Positions 16,544 through 25,999 are shown, numbered from the stretch's first letter. The stretch is DNA of 64,000 nucleotides from Acidovorax sp. DW039 (GCF_037101375.1 NZ_AP029019.1:4091001-4155000), one strand, 5' to 3'. Made by a program: numbers and translations. Notes: generated from the letters alone by a model not told the origin.

Positions 16544-18208
16544 TCAATCGTTGGCGTAGATGTCCACGTCCTTGGTTTCCTTGATGAACAGGCCACCAAT
16601 CACTACCGTGGCGGCAGCGATGATGATGGGGTACCACAGGCCGTTGTACATGTTGCCGGTCTGCGCCACGATGGCAAAGGCCGTGGTGGGCAACAGGCCA
16701 CCAAACCAGCCGTTACCGATGTGATACGGCAGAGACATGGAGGTGTAGCGGATACGGGTGGGGAACATTTCCACCAGCATGGCAGCAATAGGGCCGTACA
16801 CCATGGTCACCAGCAGCACCAGGTAGGTCAGGATCACCGTGACCATGACCTTGTCGATACGCGCAGGGTCTGCCTTGGTGGGGTAACCAGCAGCCTTCAG
16901 GGCATCTGCCACGGCCTTCTTGAACTCGCCATCTTTCTTCTTGGCCTCGTCTGCAGGCAGGCCCTTGCTGCTGTAGGAAGTGATGGAAGTCTCGCCAATC
17001 TTGATGACCGCAGGCGAGCCTGCTGCACCAGCAGAGTTCTCGTAGCTCACGGAAGCACCGGCCAGCACTTGCTTGGCAATGTCGCACGAGCTGGTGAACT
17101 TGGCGGTACCGGTGGGGTTGAACTGGAAGGAGCACTCGTTGGGATCCGCTACCACCACCACCTTGTTCTTGGCCTGGGCTTCAGCCAGCGCGGGGTTGGC
17201 CGCCTTGGTCAGCGCACCAAACACCGGGAAGTAAGTGATTGCAGCCAGCAGGCAACCTGCCAGGATGATGGGCTTGCGACCGATCTTGTCAGACAGGGCA
17301 CCGAACACGATGAAGAAGGGTGTACCGATCAGCAGCGAGATGGCGACAAAGATGTTGGCCGTGGCCCCATCCACCTTGAGCGCCTGCGTCAGGAAGAACA
17401 GCGCATAGAACTGGCCGGAGTACCACACCACAGCCTGGCCGGCTGTCAGGCCCACCAGCGCCAGAATCACGATCTTCAGGTTCTTCCATTGGCCGAAAGA
17501 CTCGGTCAGCGGAGCCTTGGAGGTTTTGCCCTCGGCCTTCATCTTCTGGAAGGCGGGGGACTCGTTCATGGACAAACGAATCCACACCGAGATACCCAGC
17601 AGCGCAATCGACACGATGAATGGAACACGCCAGCCCCAGTCGGCAAAGGCTTCTTCGCCAGTGATGGTGCGCGTACCCAGAATCACCATCAGCGACAGGA
17701 ACAGCCCCAGCGTGGCGGTTGTCTGAATCCAGGCCGTGTAGGCACCCCGCTTGCCGTGCGGTGCGTGCTCTGCCACATAGGTCGCGGCACCGCCATACTC
17801 ACCACCCAGCGCCAAGCCTTGCAGCAAACGCAGGATGATCAGGATGACTGGGGCGGCCACGCCGATGGAGGCATAAGTAGGCAGCACACCCACGATAAAG
17901 GTGGACAGACCCATGATCAAAATGGTGACCAGGAACGTGTACTTGCGGCCAATCATGTCGCCCAGACGGCCGAAGAAGATGGCACCGAACGGACGCACGA
18001 TGAAGCCCGCAGCAAATGCCAGCAGCGCAAAGATGAACGCCGAGCCGGCATCCAGGCCACTGAAGAATTGCTTGGCGATGATGGCTGCAAGCGAGCCATA
18101 CAGATAAAAGTCGTACCACTCGAAAACGGTACCCAGCGATGAGGCAAAGATAACCTTGCGCTCCTCGGGTGACATCGGCCGCGGTGCGGGATGAACTGTT
18201 GTTGCCAT
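16544..18208 (-). CDS. MHS-type MFS metabolite:H+ symporter with a ~115-residue internal insert
   Basis: 554 residues, longer than the usual ~430-450 of the metabolite:H+ symporter family (ProP/ShiA/KgtP relatives). MFS signatures are visible: GTVFEWYDFYLYGSLA near the start, RPFGAIFFGRLGDMIGRK in the loop 2-3 region, GLALGGEYGGAATYVAEHAP, and a second-half SDKIGRK. Residues ~335-450 form an extra hydrophilic segment with two cysteines (C359, C375), after which membrane helices resume. The substrate is probably a carboxylate or osmolyte, not determinable. AGGAGA precedes the ATG at 18208. It is divergent from yjcH-actP, which could share regulation. Confidence 0.92.
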   Translation of the reverse strand: MATTVHPAPRPMSPEERKVIFASSLGTVFEWYDFYLYGSLAAIIAKQFFSGLDAGSAFIFALLAFAAGFIVRPFGAIFFGRLGDMIGRKYTFLVTILIMGLSTFIVGVLPTYASIGVAAPVILIILRLLQGLALGGEYGGAATYVAEHAPHGKRGAYTAWIQTTATLGLFLSLMVILGTRTITGEEAFADWGWRVPFIVSIALLGISVWIRLSMNESPAFQKMKAEGKTSKAPLTESFGQWKNLKIVILALVGLTAGQAVVWYSGQFYALFFLTQALKVDGATANIFVAISLLIGTPFFIVFGALSDKIGRKPIILAGCLLAAITYFPVFGALTKAANPALAEAQAKNKVVVVADPNECSFQFNPTGTAKFTSSCDIAKQVLAGASVSYENSAGAAGSPAVIKIGETSITSYSSKGLPADEAKKKDGEFKKAVADALKAAGYPTKADPARIDKVMVTVILTYLVLLVTMVYGPIAAMLVEMFPTRIRYTSMSLPYHIGNGWFGGLLPTTAFAIVAQTGNMYNGLWYPIIIAAATVVIGGLFIKETKDVDIYAND

Positions 18209-18644
18209 GGTGTGTGTCTCCTGTATAGGTTTTTTCGGATGCGAAAAAAGGCGCTACACCGACGAGCCCTCCCGCTCCGTGAGGCGCAATATCTGATGGT
18301 CATCTGACCGAAAACTGACAAAAGTCATGGCGCTCCCGCGCACTTCTGCGTGGCTGCGGCCAGAGGTCAGGCCACGCTCCGGTTCAACCCTGAGAGCTTT
18401 TTTCTTGATGTGGGAAATGGGGTCGTTTGGCGTCTGAAATGGCCCTGCATGGGCCTTCCTACCCGTAAGGCGTTGGGGTAAATCCTGACCCTCTACCTAC
18501 GGGTCAACCCTGCCAAGGACAAACCCCTAGACAAACGACCTTGCAGCGTAAGTGGGCGGTCAGTCCGCGTTTCCAGAATCCGCCCCAGCATGCAGCAAGC
18601 CCCATGACGTGCTGCGCAAGATCCCAAAACCGAAGGAGATAAGC
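18209..18644. other. Divergent promoter region between MFS transporter and yjcH-actP
   Basis: No gene. It contains ACCCGTA at ~18462 and TACGGGT at ~18497, an inverted pair ~35 bp apart next to the acetate-uptake genes. This could be paired operator half-sites for a response regulator; unproven. Confidence 0.5.
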
Positions 18645-18953
18645 ATGACGGACCCCGTGGCAGAACGAATCCAGAGCCACCCCAAGTACCTGGAACTCAA
18701 GCGTGAACGCAACCGCTTTGGCTGGCTGCTCACGGCCCTGATGCTGCTGGTGTACTACGGCTACATCGCACTGATTGCCTTCGACAAGGCCTTCCTCGCA
18801 CAACCCATTGGCAACGGCGTGACCACGCTGGGCGTGCCCTTGGGGTTTGGTGTGATCGTCTTCACCATCGCCATCACCGGCATTTACGTCCGTCGCGCAA
18901 ACGGTCGCTATGACGCGCTGACACAGGCCATTCTCAAGGATGCCGCCAAATGA
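18645..18953 (+). CDS. yjcH: DUF485 membrane protein (YjcH-like), partner of acetate permease
   Basis: 102 residues. The ATG at 18645 is chosen over a farther upstream start because AAGGAG sits seven bases before it and [22 protein letters not shown] is the typical family N-terminus. Two transmembrane helices follow ([20 protein letters not shown] and [15 protein letters not shown]). DUF485 proteins are almost always co-transcribed with ActP; here the stop overlaps the actP start by four bases (ATGA), implying translational coupling. Its precise role in acetate uptake is unknown. Confidence 0.93.
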   Translation: MTDPVAERIQSHPKYLELKRERNRFGWLLTALMLLVYYGYIALIAFDKAFLAQPIGNGVTTLGVPLGFGVIVFTIAITGIYVRRANGRYDALTQAILKDAAK

Positions 18954-20704
18954 AAAAGAATCTGACTTCACGCGGCTTCACCACCGCAAAAGCAGCCCTT
19001 GCCTGGGCCGGTCTGGCTTGCCTGGGCACTGCAGCACATGCCGCAGGCGGCGATGTAGGGGAAGCCGCCAAACAGGCGACCAACTGGACCGCCATCATCA
19101 TGTTTGCCCTGTTTGTGGCGGGCACCCTGTGGATCACCAAATGGGCGGCCGCCAAGACTCGGTCGGCTGCAGACTTCTACACCGGTGGCGGTGGAATCAC
19201 GGGCTTTCAGAATGGCCTGGCCATTGCGGGTGACTACATGTCTGCGGCGTCCTTCCTGGGTATTTCTGCTGCCGTGATGGCCAGCGGTTATGACGGGTTG
19301 ATCTACTCCATCGGCTTTCTGGTCGGCTGGCCGGTCATCACCTTTTTGATGGCAGAGCGCCTGCGCAATCTGGGCAAGTTCACCTTTGCTGATGTGGCTG
19401 GTTACCGGTTCCAGCAGACTCCTATCCGTGCCTTTGCTGCCAGCGGTACGCTCGTCGTCGTGGCGTTCTACCTGATCGCGCAGATGGTGGGTGCAGGCCA
19501 GCTGATCAAACTGCTGTTTGGTCTGGACTACTGGATCGCCGTGGTGCTGGTGGGCGGCCTGATGATGGTGTACGTGCTGTTCGGTGGCATGACAGCGACC
19601 ACCTGGGTACAGATCATCAAGGCCTGCCTGCTGCTCGCGGGTGTTACCTTCATGGCCTTCATGGTCATGGCGCAGTTTGGCTTCAGCCCTGAGGCCCTGT
19701 TTGCCAAGGGCGTTGCGGTGAAGACATCGATTGCGGCCAACTCGGGCAAACCTGCAGAAGAAGCGGCCAAGATCGGTCTGGCCATCATGGGCCCCGGCGG
19801 CTTCATCAAAGACCCCATCTCTGCCATCAGCTTCGGCATGGCATTGATGTTCGGTACCGCAGGCTTGCCACACATCCTGATGCGCTTCTTCACGGTGCCA
19901 GACGCGAAGGAAGCACGCAAGAGCGTGTTCTGGGCCACCACGTGGATCGGCTATTTCTACGTGCTGATCTTCATCATTGGCTTCGGAGCCATCACTCTCG
20001 TGCTCACCAACCCTGAGTTCTCCGACACAGTCACCGGCGTCATCAAAGGCGGGGCGGGCACAGCCAACATGGCAGCCGTACTGGTAGCCAAATCGGTGGG
20101 TGGAGACGTGTTCTACGGCTTCATCTCGGCCGTGGCGTTCGCCACGATCCTGGCGGTGGTGGCGGGTTTGACACTGTCGGGTGCATCCGCCGTATCACAC
20201 GACCTGTACGCCACAGTGTTCAAGCAGGGCAAGGCTGACAGCGCTGCAGAGCTGCGCGTATCACGCATCACTACGCTGACATTGGGCGTGGTCGCCGTGG
20301 TGCTGGGCATCGTGTTTGAAAAGCAGAACATCGCGTTCATGGTGTCTCTGGCCTTCGCCATTGCAGCATCGGCCAACTTCCCGGTGCTGTTCATGAGCGT
20401 GCTGTGGAAAGACTGCACCACCAAAGGAGCAGTGATTGGTGGCTTCATGGGACTGGTGTCGTCTGTGGGCCTGACGGTCGTGTCTCCGTCGGTATGGGAA
20501 GCCGTTCTGGGTAACCCCAAAGGCAGCGCCCTCTTCCCTTACACGTCGCCTGCCCTGTTCTCCATGGCCATTGGCTTCGTAGGCATCTGGATCTTCTCGC
20601 TGCTGGATCGCAGCGCTACCGCAGCCCGAGAGAGGGCCGCATTCCCGGCGCAGCAAGTCCGATCGGAAACTGGCCTGGGCGCCTCTGGAGCTTCGGGACA
20701 CTGA
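18950..20704 (+). CDS. actP: Cation/acetate symporter ActP
   Basis: 584 residues, solute:sodium symporter family. An N-terminal signal-like segment ([15 protein letters not shown]) is followed by ~13 membrane helices. Hallmarks include [34 protein letters not shown] and [14 protein letters not shown]. It brings in acetate, and probably other short monocarboxylates, driven by cations, feeding acetyl-CoA synthetase and the glyoxylate shunt. It is coupled to the DUF485 gene and closed by a strong terminator at 20725. The segment around residues 260-290 is slightly expanded compared with E. coli ActP. Confidence 0.95.
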   Translation: MKKNLTSRGFTTAKAALAWAGLACLGTAAHAAGGDVGEAAKQATNWTAIIMFALFVAGTLWITKWAAAKTRSAADFYTGGGGITGFQNGLAIAGDYMSAASFLGISAAVMASGYDGLIYSIGFLVGWPVITFLMAERLRNLGKFTFADVAGYRFQQTPIRAFAASGTLVVVAFYLIAQMVGAGQLIKLLFGLDYWIAVVLVGGLMMVYVLFGGMTATTWVQIIKACLLLAGVTFMAFMVMAQFGFSPEALFAKGVAVKTSIAANSGKPAEEAAKIGLAIMGPGGFIKDPISAISFGMALMFGTAGLPHILMRFFTVPDAKEARKSVFWATTWIGYFYVLIFIIGFGAITLVLTNPEFSDTVTGVIKGGAGTANMAAVLVAKSVGGDVFYGFISAVAFATILAVVAGLTLSGASAVSHDLYATVFKQGKADSAAELRVSRITTLTLGVVAVVLGIVFEKQNIAFMVSLAFAIAASANFPVLFMSVLWKDCTTKGAVIGGFMGLVSSVGLTVVSPSVWEAVLGNPKGSALFPYTSPALFSMAIGFVGIWIFSLLDRSATAARERAAFPAQQVRSETGLGASGASGH

Positions 20705-20724
20705 GCTTCCAAGCCCCAAAAACC

Positions 20725-20761
20725 AAAGGCGCTCCCCAGTCACATGGGGAGCGCCTTTTTT
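20725..20761 (+). terminator. Rho-independent terminator after actP
   Basis: Stem AAAGGCGCTCCCC with its complement, eight-base loop, followed by six T on the + strand. Confidence 0.9.
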
Positions 20762-21064
20762 CTGGCTCATCGTTCATACGCGGATCAGAGAAACAGGCCC
20801 TGCATTTCCATTTCAACGCACTTTGAAAACCGCTCTCAGCTCATGCTTCATCAAACCCATGCAAAAGGCACCGAGCTACAGCCAGCTTCAGCGCTCAAGC
20901 TGGAAAGCATGAAGGTCAATTCAGTCCATTCATGACACCTATGCAGGCCTATTGGGAGGACACGTATTGCTCTGGATGTTCCAACTGACCCACACAGAGC
21001 CTCGGTCTAACTTCCGCAGTAATAGCACCCAGTAAATCACCTGCCTGGTCCATTCAAGACACCT

Positions 21065-21103
21065 AAAACAAAAGGCCCCGCATTCTTGCGAATGCGGGGC
21101 CTT
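21065..21103 (-). terminator. Rho-independent terminator after porin gene
   Basis: 14-bp stem AAGGCCCCGCATTC with its complement around a TTGC loop, followed on the minus strand by TTTTGTTTT. It lies 47 bp past the porin stop. Confidence 0.9.
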
Positions 21104-21149
21104 GTATCTAGGCCATCCAGCAGAACGCGTCTGCTGGATAAAACTTCAA

Positions 21150-22109
21150 TTAGAAGTTGTGGCGGATACCCACAGCGACGGAGCTGAAGTCAGCGCCAGC
21201 GGTGCCAGTCATGTAGGAAGCGTTACGTGCGTTGTTCACGTGGGTGTAGTAGCCGTACACCTTGGTGCGCTTGCTCAGGTTGTAGTTGTAGCCCAGTGTG
21301 TACTGAGTTGCATCGCTGTCGTTGATGCCCTTGTACTCGCCAGCGCGGCCCACGTTCACGTGGAATTCGGAAGCGCCCAGGTTGTAGGCACCAGCCAGAC
21401 GCAGGGAAGTGCGCTTGCGGCCATCGGCACGCTCGTCACGTTGCACGTAACCGCCAACGGTGAAGGCACCGAAGGTGTACAGACCGCGGCCTGCGAACTG
21501 GTTCACGTCGCCTTGCTTGGTGTAGCCAGCGCCCAGGGCCAGAGCGCCCAGGTTGTAGTTGGCAGCTAGGTCAAAGGCGTTCTTGCCGGGCTTGCCTGTA
21601 GGTTGCTCGTGCAGAGCAACAGCGGCGTCCACAGTCAGGCCACCGAAGCTGGGAGTGCGGTAAGCGATCTTGTTGGCATCAGGCATCACGTAGGCGTAGA
21701 ACGCGTCGGACGAAGAGCCTGTGTCGTGGTTGTGCATGCTGACGTAGTCAGCAGTTGCGTAGTAGGACTCAGCAGTGAAACGGCCCAGACGGACTGTACC
21801 GAAACCGCCAGACAGGTTCACTTCGCTTTGACGAGCGAAGAAACCACGTGCATCGGAAGCACCGGTGTCAGAGCTGAAACCGCTTTCCAGTTGGAAGCCA
21901 GCCTTCAGGCCACCGCCCAGATCTTCGGTACCCTTGAAACCGAAGCGGGAAGAGTTGTTGAACAGACCAGTGGTAGTCACGTCGCCGCTTTTTTGGCGTT
22001 CCACGGTGGTGTTCACGCGACCATACAGAGTCACGCTGCTTTGAGCGAAAGCAGCAGTGCTGCCAACCAGGGCCAGCACAGCCAGTGCCAAACGATTCGT
22101 CTTTTGCAT
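21150..22109 (-). CDS. Gram-negative trimeric porin (Comamonadaceae type)
   Basis: 319 residues with signal peptide MQKTNRLALAVLALVGSTAAFAQ, then SSVTLYGRVNTTVE, the classic first strand of betaproteobacterial 16-strand porins. It has repeated aromatic-flanked beta strands, a PNKIAYRTPSFGG region near the constriction loop, and the C-terminal HNF needed for Bam recognition. It forms a general diffusion channel in the outer membrane. It is monocistronic with a strong terminator. Codon choice looks more restricted than in neighbours (frequent GGC, CGC, AAC, GTT), as expected for a highly expressed gene. Confidence 0.95.
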   Translation of the reverse strand: MQKTNRLALAVLALVGSTAAFAQSSVTLYGRVNTTVERQKSGDVTTTGLFNNSSRFGFKGTEDLGGGLKAGFQLESGFSSDTGASDARGFFARQSEVNLSGGFGTVRLGRFTAESYYATADYVSMHNHDTGSSSDAFYAYVMPDANKIAYRTPSFGGLTVDAAVALHEQPTGKPGKNAFDLAANYNLGALALGAGYTKQGDVNQFAGRGLYTFGAFTVGGYVQRDERADGRKRTSLRLAGAYNLGASEFHVNVGRAGEYKGINDSDATQYTLGYNYNLSKRTKVYGYYTHVNNARNASYMTGTAGADFSSVAVGIRHNF

Positions 22110-22360
22110 GAGGTTTCCTTGTTTGCTTTTAGTCCATCAGGAGGAGTGGCATCACGACATGTCGGGGTCACCGCCAAAGCCGGGATTACAACTGGGGAAA
22201 TTTTAGGTGTTACACCACCTTGCACTTCTGGCAATTTGCTGTTCAGCTTTCAATTTATGCATTTACGCAACAAATTGAGGACACCCCGTCAAAAATTCGC
22301 CACATTTTGAGTGGGTGGAATTATCAATTTCGCCACAACCAAGCACTACACGCCAGCGCG

Positions 22361-23035
22361 TCAGTCAGATCTCAGGTGCCGTAATTTGACGAATGCGAGG
22401 CCTGCCATCACGGCGTCGTTCAATGCATCGTGGGCTTCACGTATAGGCAGGTTCAGGTCTGACATGAGGGTGCTCAGGCGCAGGTCGATATCAGCGTTGG
22501 CTTGCTGCTGGTAGGGCGGGAGCTGCTGGAACTTGTAGTCGTAATACAGCGCAGAGATTTCAACGCACGGCTGGGGCAAGCCAAACCCCAACAGCGGGCG
22601 CACCGCGCGATTGAGCATGGCTACGTCAAATTCCAGGTAGTACCCCACCAGCGGGCGGCTCCCGATGAACCGCAGCAACTGCACCACGGCCTCATGCAGC
22701 GGCAATCCGCCTGCCAGATCCTGACTGCGCAGGCGGTGAATGCGCACACTGCCCGCAGACACGGCCCGTTCTGGCCGCACCAGCAACTCCAGCCGCTCAC
22801 TGGTCAGCAGGCGATCGCCCACGATGCGCACGGCGCCGATCGAGACGATCTCATCATGGCGCACGTCCAGCCCGGTAGTCTCACAATCCAGCGCGACCCA
22901 TTCCTCGGGAGGCGGTGGCAGCAGCAGATCCTGAAACCGGGCGTCCCGCAATCTGTGGCTGAGCCAATGCCGACGCAACCTGTCCCACCCCGGCAGCAAG
23001 GCAGGACGTTGCCCATCCAGGCCCCGCATGCTCAC
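22361..23035 (-). CDS. 3'-5' exonuclease, DnaQ-like (DEDDh)
   Basis: 224 residues. The exonuclease domain begins at ~45 with VALDCETTGLD (Asp50/Glu52), continues with VGYYLEFDVAMLNR (Exo II Asp) and ends with EAHDALNDAVMAG (HxxxxD). All DEDDh catalytic residues are therefore present. It resembles the stand-alone epsilon-like exonucleases rather than the replicative DnaQ. The start overlaps the stop of the DUF294 gene by four bases, so the two are translationally coupled. This pair (DnaQ-like plus cNMP/CBS/DUF294 protein) recurs next to actP in many proteobacteria, hinting at a signalling role linked to acetate metabolism. Confidence 0.92.
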   Translation of the reverse strand: MSMRGLDGQRPALLPGWDRLRRHWLSHRLRDARFQDLLLPPPPEEWVALDCETTGLDVRHDEIVSIGAVRIVGDRLLTSERLELLVRPERAVSAGSVRIHRLRSQDLAGGLPLHEAVVQLLRFIGSRPLVGYYLEFDVAMLNRAVRPLLGFGLPQPCVEISALYYDYKFQQLPPYQQQANADIDLRLSTLMSDLNLPIREAHDALNDAVMAGLAFVKLRHLRSD

Positions 23036-24849
23036 AGCGCCCCCAGGTGAAAACGTGTGCGCAGCAGTTGCTGGAACCGCTTGACGACGCCCAGCGCGTC
23101 CTTGAGCAAATCACGGTCCAGGCTGCTGAGGTGCTGCACAGACACGGTCCCCGTCACCGGCCGGGCCTGCTCTTGTTCTGCCAAGCCTGCCTTCAGTTTG
23201 AGGGCCATGAAGACGTGCAGCGCTTCCAGCACGTCCTCCCCCTCACCTGGCGACAGGGCTCCCTGCGCGACCAGGGCTTGCACCCGTGCGACGGTGGACG
23301 TAGCCCGCACGTGGTGCGCCAATGCCAGGCTGCGCACTCCATGCAACAGCGGAAACAGCCCTTCCTTCTTGAGATGCAGCGGTGCGGGCGCTTCCCCCAG
23401 CGAGAACAGTTTGCTCAGCCATCCGCCGTGGGTGCCAAAGGCATCCATGGCCGCAGCAAAGCGGCTCAGCAGTGCATCGTTGTCCGTGGCCAGCTGGTGC
23501 AGACCCTCACTCACCTGGGCCAGCAAATCCGCATCACCCGCCACAGCATGCGCATCCATGAAGATGGCCAGATGCATGAGGTTGTCGCCTGCGGGCTGCC
23601 ACACCCACTGGCGCAGCATGGCGGCAAAATCTTTGGCAGTGCGCCGCCAGGCAGGGTTGCTGAGCATGATGTGCCCCGGGCAGGGCGGGTAGCCAAACTG
23701 CCCCAGCGCCTGCGAAAAGCGCTCGCAAATCCCCTGCAAGTCTTCAGGCGGCATGTAGCCGTCCCGAAGAATCAGCCCGTTGTCCTGGTCCGTCTTGAGC
23801 AACTGCTCGCCCCGCCCTTCGCTGCCCATCACAAACAGGCAGCTGTTGGCGACCAGGTCGGCTGGGGCAATCAACTGCCACGCCCGCTCAAACAGCCGGG
23901 CGTTGAGCTGCTGCACCAGCCGCGCAATCAGCTCCACGCGGGAGCCACTGCGAAACAGCTGCGCTATCACCTTGGTCATCTGCGATGCCGCCTGCCCCAG
24001 GCTCTGCAGGTCACGCGCCTGCTCGATCTGCAGGGTCACGATGTGTGACTGGTTGGACAGATAACTCAGCAGGTCCAGCGCCTCCAGCACACCCAGCATC
24101 ACGCCGCCCTCTTCCACCACCAGCCGGTGGATGCGGTGGCGCAGCATAAGGGCCATGGCGTCCCCCAGCAATTCGGTAGAGCGCACTTCAATCAACGGAT
24201 AGCGCGCCCAGTCCCCCACCGGCATGGACTGCAGAGGCCGCCCATCCAGAATCGCCTGCTGCAGCAGGGTGCGGCTGAAGATGCCCTTGCGTGCTGCGGC
24301 CTCATCACACACCACCACGCTGGAAGTGCGCTGCTCGCGCATCAGGCGCACCACGCTCAGGATGTCGGTATGGGCAGGCACGCTGTGCACAGGCCGCAAA
24401 AAGGCCTCGCCCACCCGCGACAGGCTCAGCGAAGGCAGCTCACGCGGTTGCTGGCGCTCGGCCAGCACGCTCAGCTTGTGGCCCAGGTCGGCAAACAGCA
24501 GTGCACCAAAAGTGGCATTGCTCGCAATCAGCTCAATCACCGTATGCCGCGCCAGCTGATAGGCCACCACCTCCTGCGCTGCCACAAAACGGCTGCTGAC
24601 GCGGCCCGCCACCAGGCTGCGGCCGTCAAAGCAATCATCCGGGCCCAGCGTGGCGACGGCATCCCCATCGTCCAGCTGCTGCACGTAGCCCTTGACGATG
24701 ACAAACAGGTACGCGGGCGTATCCCCCGGCTCCAGAATGGCCGCGTGCTGCGGAAAGTAGGCAATGTCCACGCTGGCCCGCACCCGGCGCTGCTCGTCCG
24801 GATCCAGGCAATCAAACGGCGACAGGGAAAACGGGAAGGCGTTGGGCAT
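23032..24849 (-). CDS. cNMP-binding / CBS / DUF294 nucleotidyltransferase-like protein
   Basis: 605 residues from ATG 24849, chosen because GGAG lies ~12 bases before it; an in-frame ATG at 24900 would add 17 residues. Order: a cyclic-nucleotide-binding fold (~10-125); a pair of CBS domains (~145-270, with HTDILSVVRLMREQRTSSVVV and LLGDAMALMLRHRIHRLVVEE); then a DUF294 nucleotidyltransferase-like domain with MGSEGRGEQLLKTDQDNG, the GSxGRxEQ/DxD-like active site; then a DUF294 C-terminal helical domain. It is probably a cytoplasmic signalling enzyme that senses nucleotides and may modify a protein or small molecule. It is coupled to the DnaQ-like exonuclease downstream. Confidence 0.92.
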   Translation of the reverse strand: MPNAFPFSLSPFDCLDPDEQRRVRASVDIAYFPQHAAILEPGDTPAYLFVIVKGYVQQLDDGDAVATLGPDDCFDGRSLVAGRVSSRFVAAQEVVAYQLARHTVIELIASNATFGALLFADLGHKLSVLAERQQPRELPSLSLSRVGEAFLRPVHSVPAHTDILSVVRLMREQRTSSVVVCDEAAARKGIFSRTLLQQAILDGRPLQSMPVGDWARYPLIEVRSTELLGDAMALMLRHRIHRLVVEEGGVMLGVLEALDLLSYLSNQSHIVTLQIEQARDLQSLGQAASQMTKVIAQLFRSGSRVELIARLVQQLNARLFERAWQLIAPADLVANSCLFVMGSEGRGEQLLKTDQDNGLILRDGYMPPEDLQGICERFSQALGQFGYPPCPGHIMLSNPAWRRTAKDFAAMLRQWVWQPAGDNLMHLAIFMDAHAVAGDADLLAQVSEGLHQLATDNDALLSRFAAAMDAFGTHGGWLSKLFSLGEAPAPLHLKKEGLFPLLHGVRSLALAHHVRATSTVARVQALVAQGALSPGEGEDVLEALHVFMALKLKAGLAEQEQARPVTGTVSVQHLSSLDRDLLKDALGVVKRFQQLLRTRFHLGAL

Positions 24850-24960
24850 ACGGGGCTGTCTCCACGGATTTCGAAGAACCCGACAGAGCCATTGCACCAC
24901 CCACCGCTTGCAGGGGCCTTGCAGAACGTGGCGGTATGTAGCGCCACAAAGACATGACCA

Positions 24961-25020
24961 AATCCGGCCCTAGCGCTTACTCAGAAAGCGCAGGCAGCTA
25001 CCAACTCAATAGCAGATCAG
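24961..25020 (+). repeat. Family A hairpin repeat, copy 4 (intergenic)
   Basis: CCTAGCGCTTACTCAGAAAG, then CGCAGGCAGCTACC and AATAGCAGAT. It abuts and slightly overlaps the stop codon of the isomerase gene at 25017. Confidence 0.8.
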
Positions 25021-25676
25021 TCTTTGGCTTTGGCGGGGAGCCCTGAGGACACCTGGGCGGCAGCCTCCCAGTCGGGGCCTTCAAACCACGCGTCGCCATC
25101 CAGGTAGGCACGCAGCATGGGCAGGCTGTCCAGACCCCAGAAAAGCTTGCCGTCCACTTCAAACGCTGGCACCCCAAACACCCCCGCCGCTTGCGCGGCC
25201 TCGGTGTTGGCGCGCAGCAGTGCCTTGGGGGCGTCGCTGTGCATGTCTTGCCCAGGGCGCTGTTGCTGGGCCAGCTGCTCTGCCAGGGCGGCCAGCCTGC
25301 CAACGTCCAGCGCGTCCTGTCCACCTTGCCACACATGGCGCAGCACCGCGCCCGCCACAAAGCGGTTGATGTAGCCATCGTCGCTGCAGGCCAGCGCCTG
25401 GCGCAGCAGGGGCAGCGGGTTGAACGGGTGGCGCGCGGGCATCTGCAGCGGCGTGCCCTGCGCGTGGCCCAACCACACCACATGGCGGTAGGTCCAGCCC
25501 CGCTTGGGGGCAATGCCCGCAGGCCCTGGATTGCCGTGCTGCTGCAGCAAGGCCCCCAGCAGCACCGGTTTGTAGAGCACCTGGTAGCTCAGCCCCTCCA
25601 GCACTGCGGGCAGGCGTTCATACGCCAGCCAGGCATAGGGCGACACAAAGTCCAGGTAGAACGTGATGCGTTTCAT
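25017..25676 (-). CDS. DsbA-fold 2-hydroxychromene-2-carboxylate isomerase / kappa-class GST-like protein
   Basis: 219 residues. It starts MKRITFYLDFVSPYAWLAYE, with the conserved FxSPY motif whose serine binds glutathione in HCCA isomerases. It continues with GIAPKRGWTYRHV and ends with AAGVFGVPAFEVDGKLFWGLD, the typical cis-Pro loop and C-terminal thioredoxin-fold segment. The family isomerises aromatic ring-cleavage products with glutathione or acts as kappa GST. No aromatic pathway genes adjoin, so the substrate is unknown. It is cytoplasmic. A DUF1289 gene lies 47 bp upstream on the same strand, suggesting an operon with ybaK. Confidence 0.9.
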   Translation of the reverse strand: MKRITFYLDFVSPYAWLAYERLPAVLEGLSYQVLYKPVLLGALLQQHGNPGPAGIAPKRGWTYRHVVWLGHAQGTPLQMPARHPFNPLPLLRQALACSDDGYINRFVAGAVLRHVWQGGQDALDVGRLAALAEQLAQQQRPGQDMHSDAPKALLRANTEAAQAAGVFGVPAFEVDGKLFWGLDSLPMLRAYLDGDAWFEGPDWEAAAQVSSGLPAKAKD

Positions 25677-25723
25677 GTCGGGGCCTCTTCGTCAAAGCGC
25701 GGGCAAAACTCAGCGGGGAAGAC

Positions 25724-25999
25724 TCAGCGATCCAAAGCGGCAGGCAATGGCACACCCGCCCGCTGCAGCAGCGTCACCCAGATGGCACGCCGCTGGGCGC
25801 TGTCCGCTGCAGACCATGCGCGAATCTCGTCGATGGTGCGAAAGCACCCCGCGCAGCGGGTGCGGTCATCCGTGAGCCGACACACCGAGATGCAGGGCGA
25901 CGGCACCACCTCGTCAGAGTTCAGATCAAAATAGCCCCCATCGCTCATCAATTGAGCGCGGGCTGCTATCGATTCAGTAGCAGATGGCGTGACGCTCAT
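25724..25999 (-). CDS. DUF1289 small Cys-rich protein with repeat-encoded N-terminus
   Basis: 91 residues from ATG 25999, which overlaps the ybaK stop (ATGA). The core VPSPCISVCRLTDDRTRCAGCFRTIDEIRAW is a DUF1289 domain with four conserved cysteines (PCxxxC..CxGCxRT), probably metal-binding. Residues 6-27 (SATESIAARAQLMSDGGYFDL) derive from a copy of the short hairpin repeat on the opposite strand, so the true ancestral start may have been further in. Function is unknown, commonly linked to [Fe-S] or redox genes. Translational coupling to ybaK is likely. Confidence 0.88.
   Translation of the reverse strand: MSVTPSATESIAARAQLMSDGGYFDLNSDEVVPSPCISVCRLTDDRTRCAGCFRTIDEIRAWSAADSAQRRAIWVTLLQRAGVPLPAALDR
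25921..25983 (+). repeat. Family A hairpin repeat, copy 5, inside the DUF1289 gene
   Basis: TAGCCCCCATCGCTCATCAA then TTGAGCGCGGGCTGCTATCG and ATTCAGTAGCAG. The hairpin, GCTGCTAT and TAGTAGC-like parts are in the usual order. It is translated on the minus strand as the N-terminus of the protein. Confidence 0.7.

Larger units (their letters stand above)
20705..21149. other. Intergenic region between convergent actP and porin genes
   Basis: It holds the actP terminator (20725-20761) and the porin terminator (21065-21103). The ~300 bp between them show nothing recognisable; short frames here lack ribosome-binding sites and family features. Confidence 0.65.
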
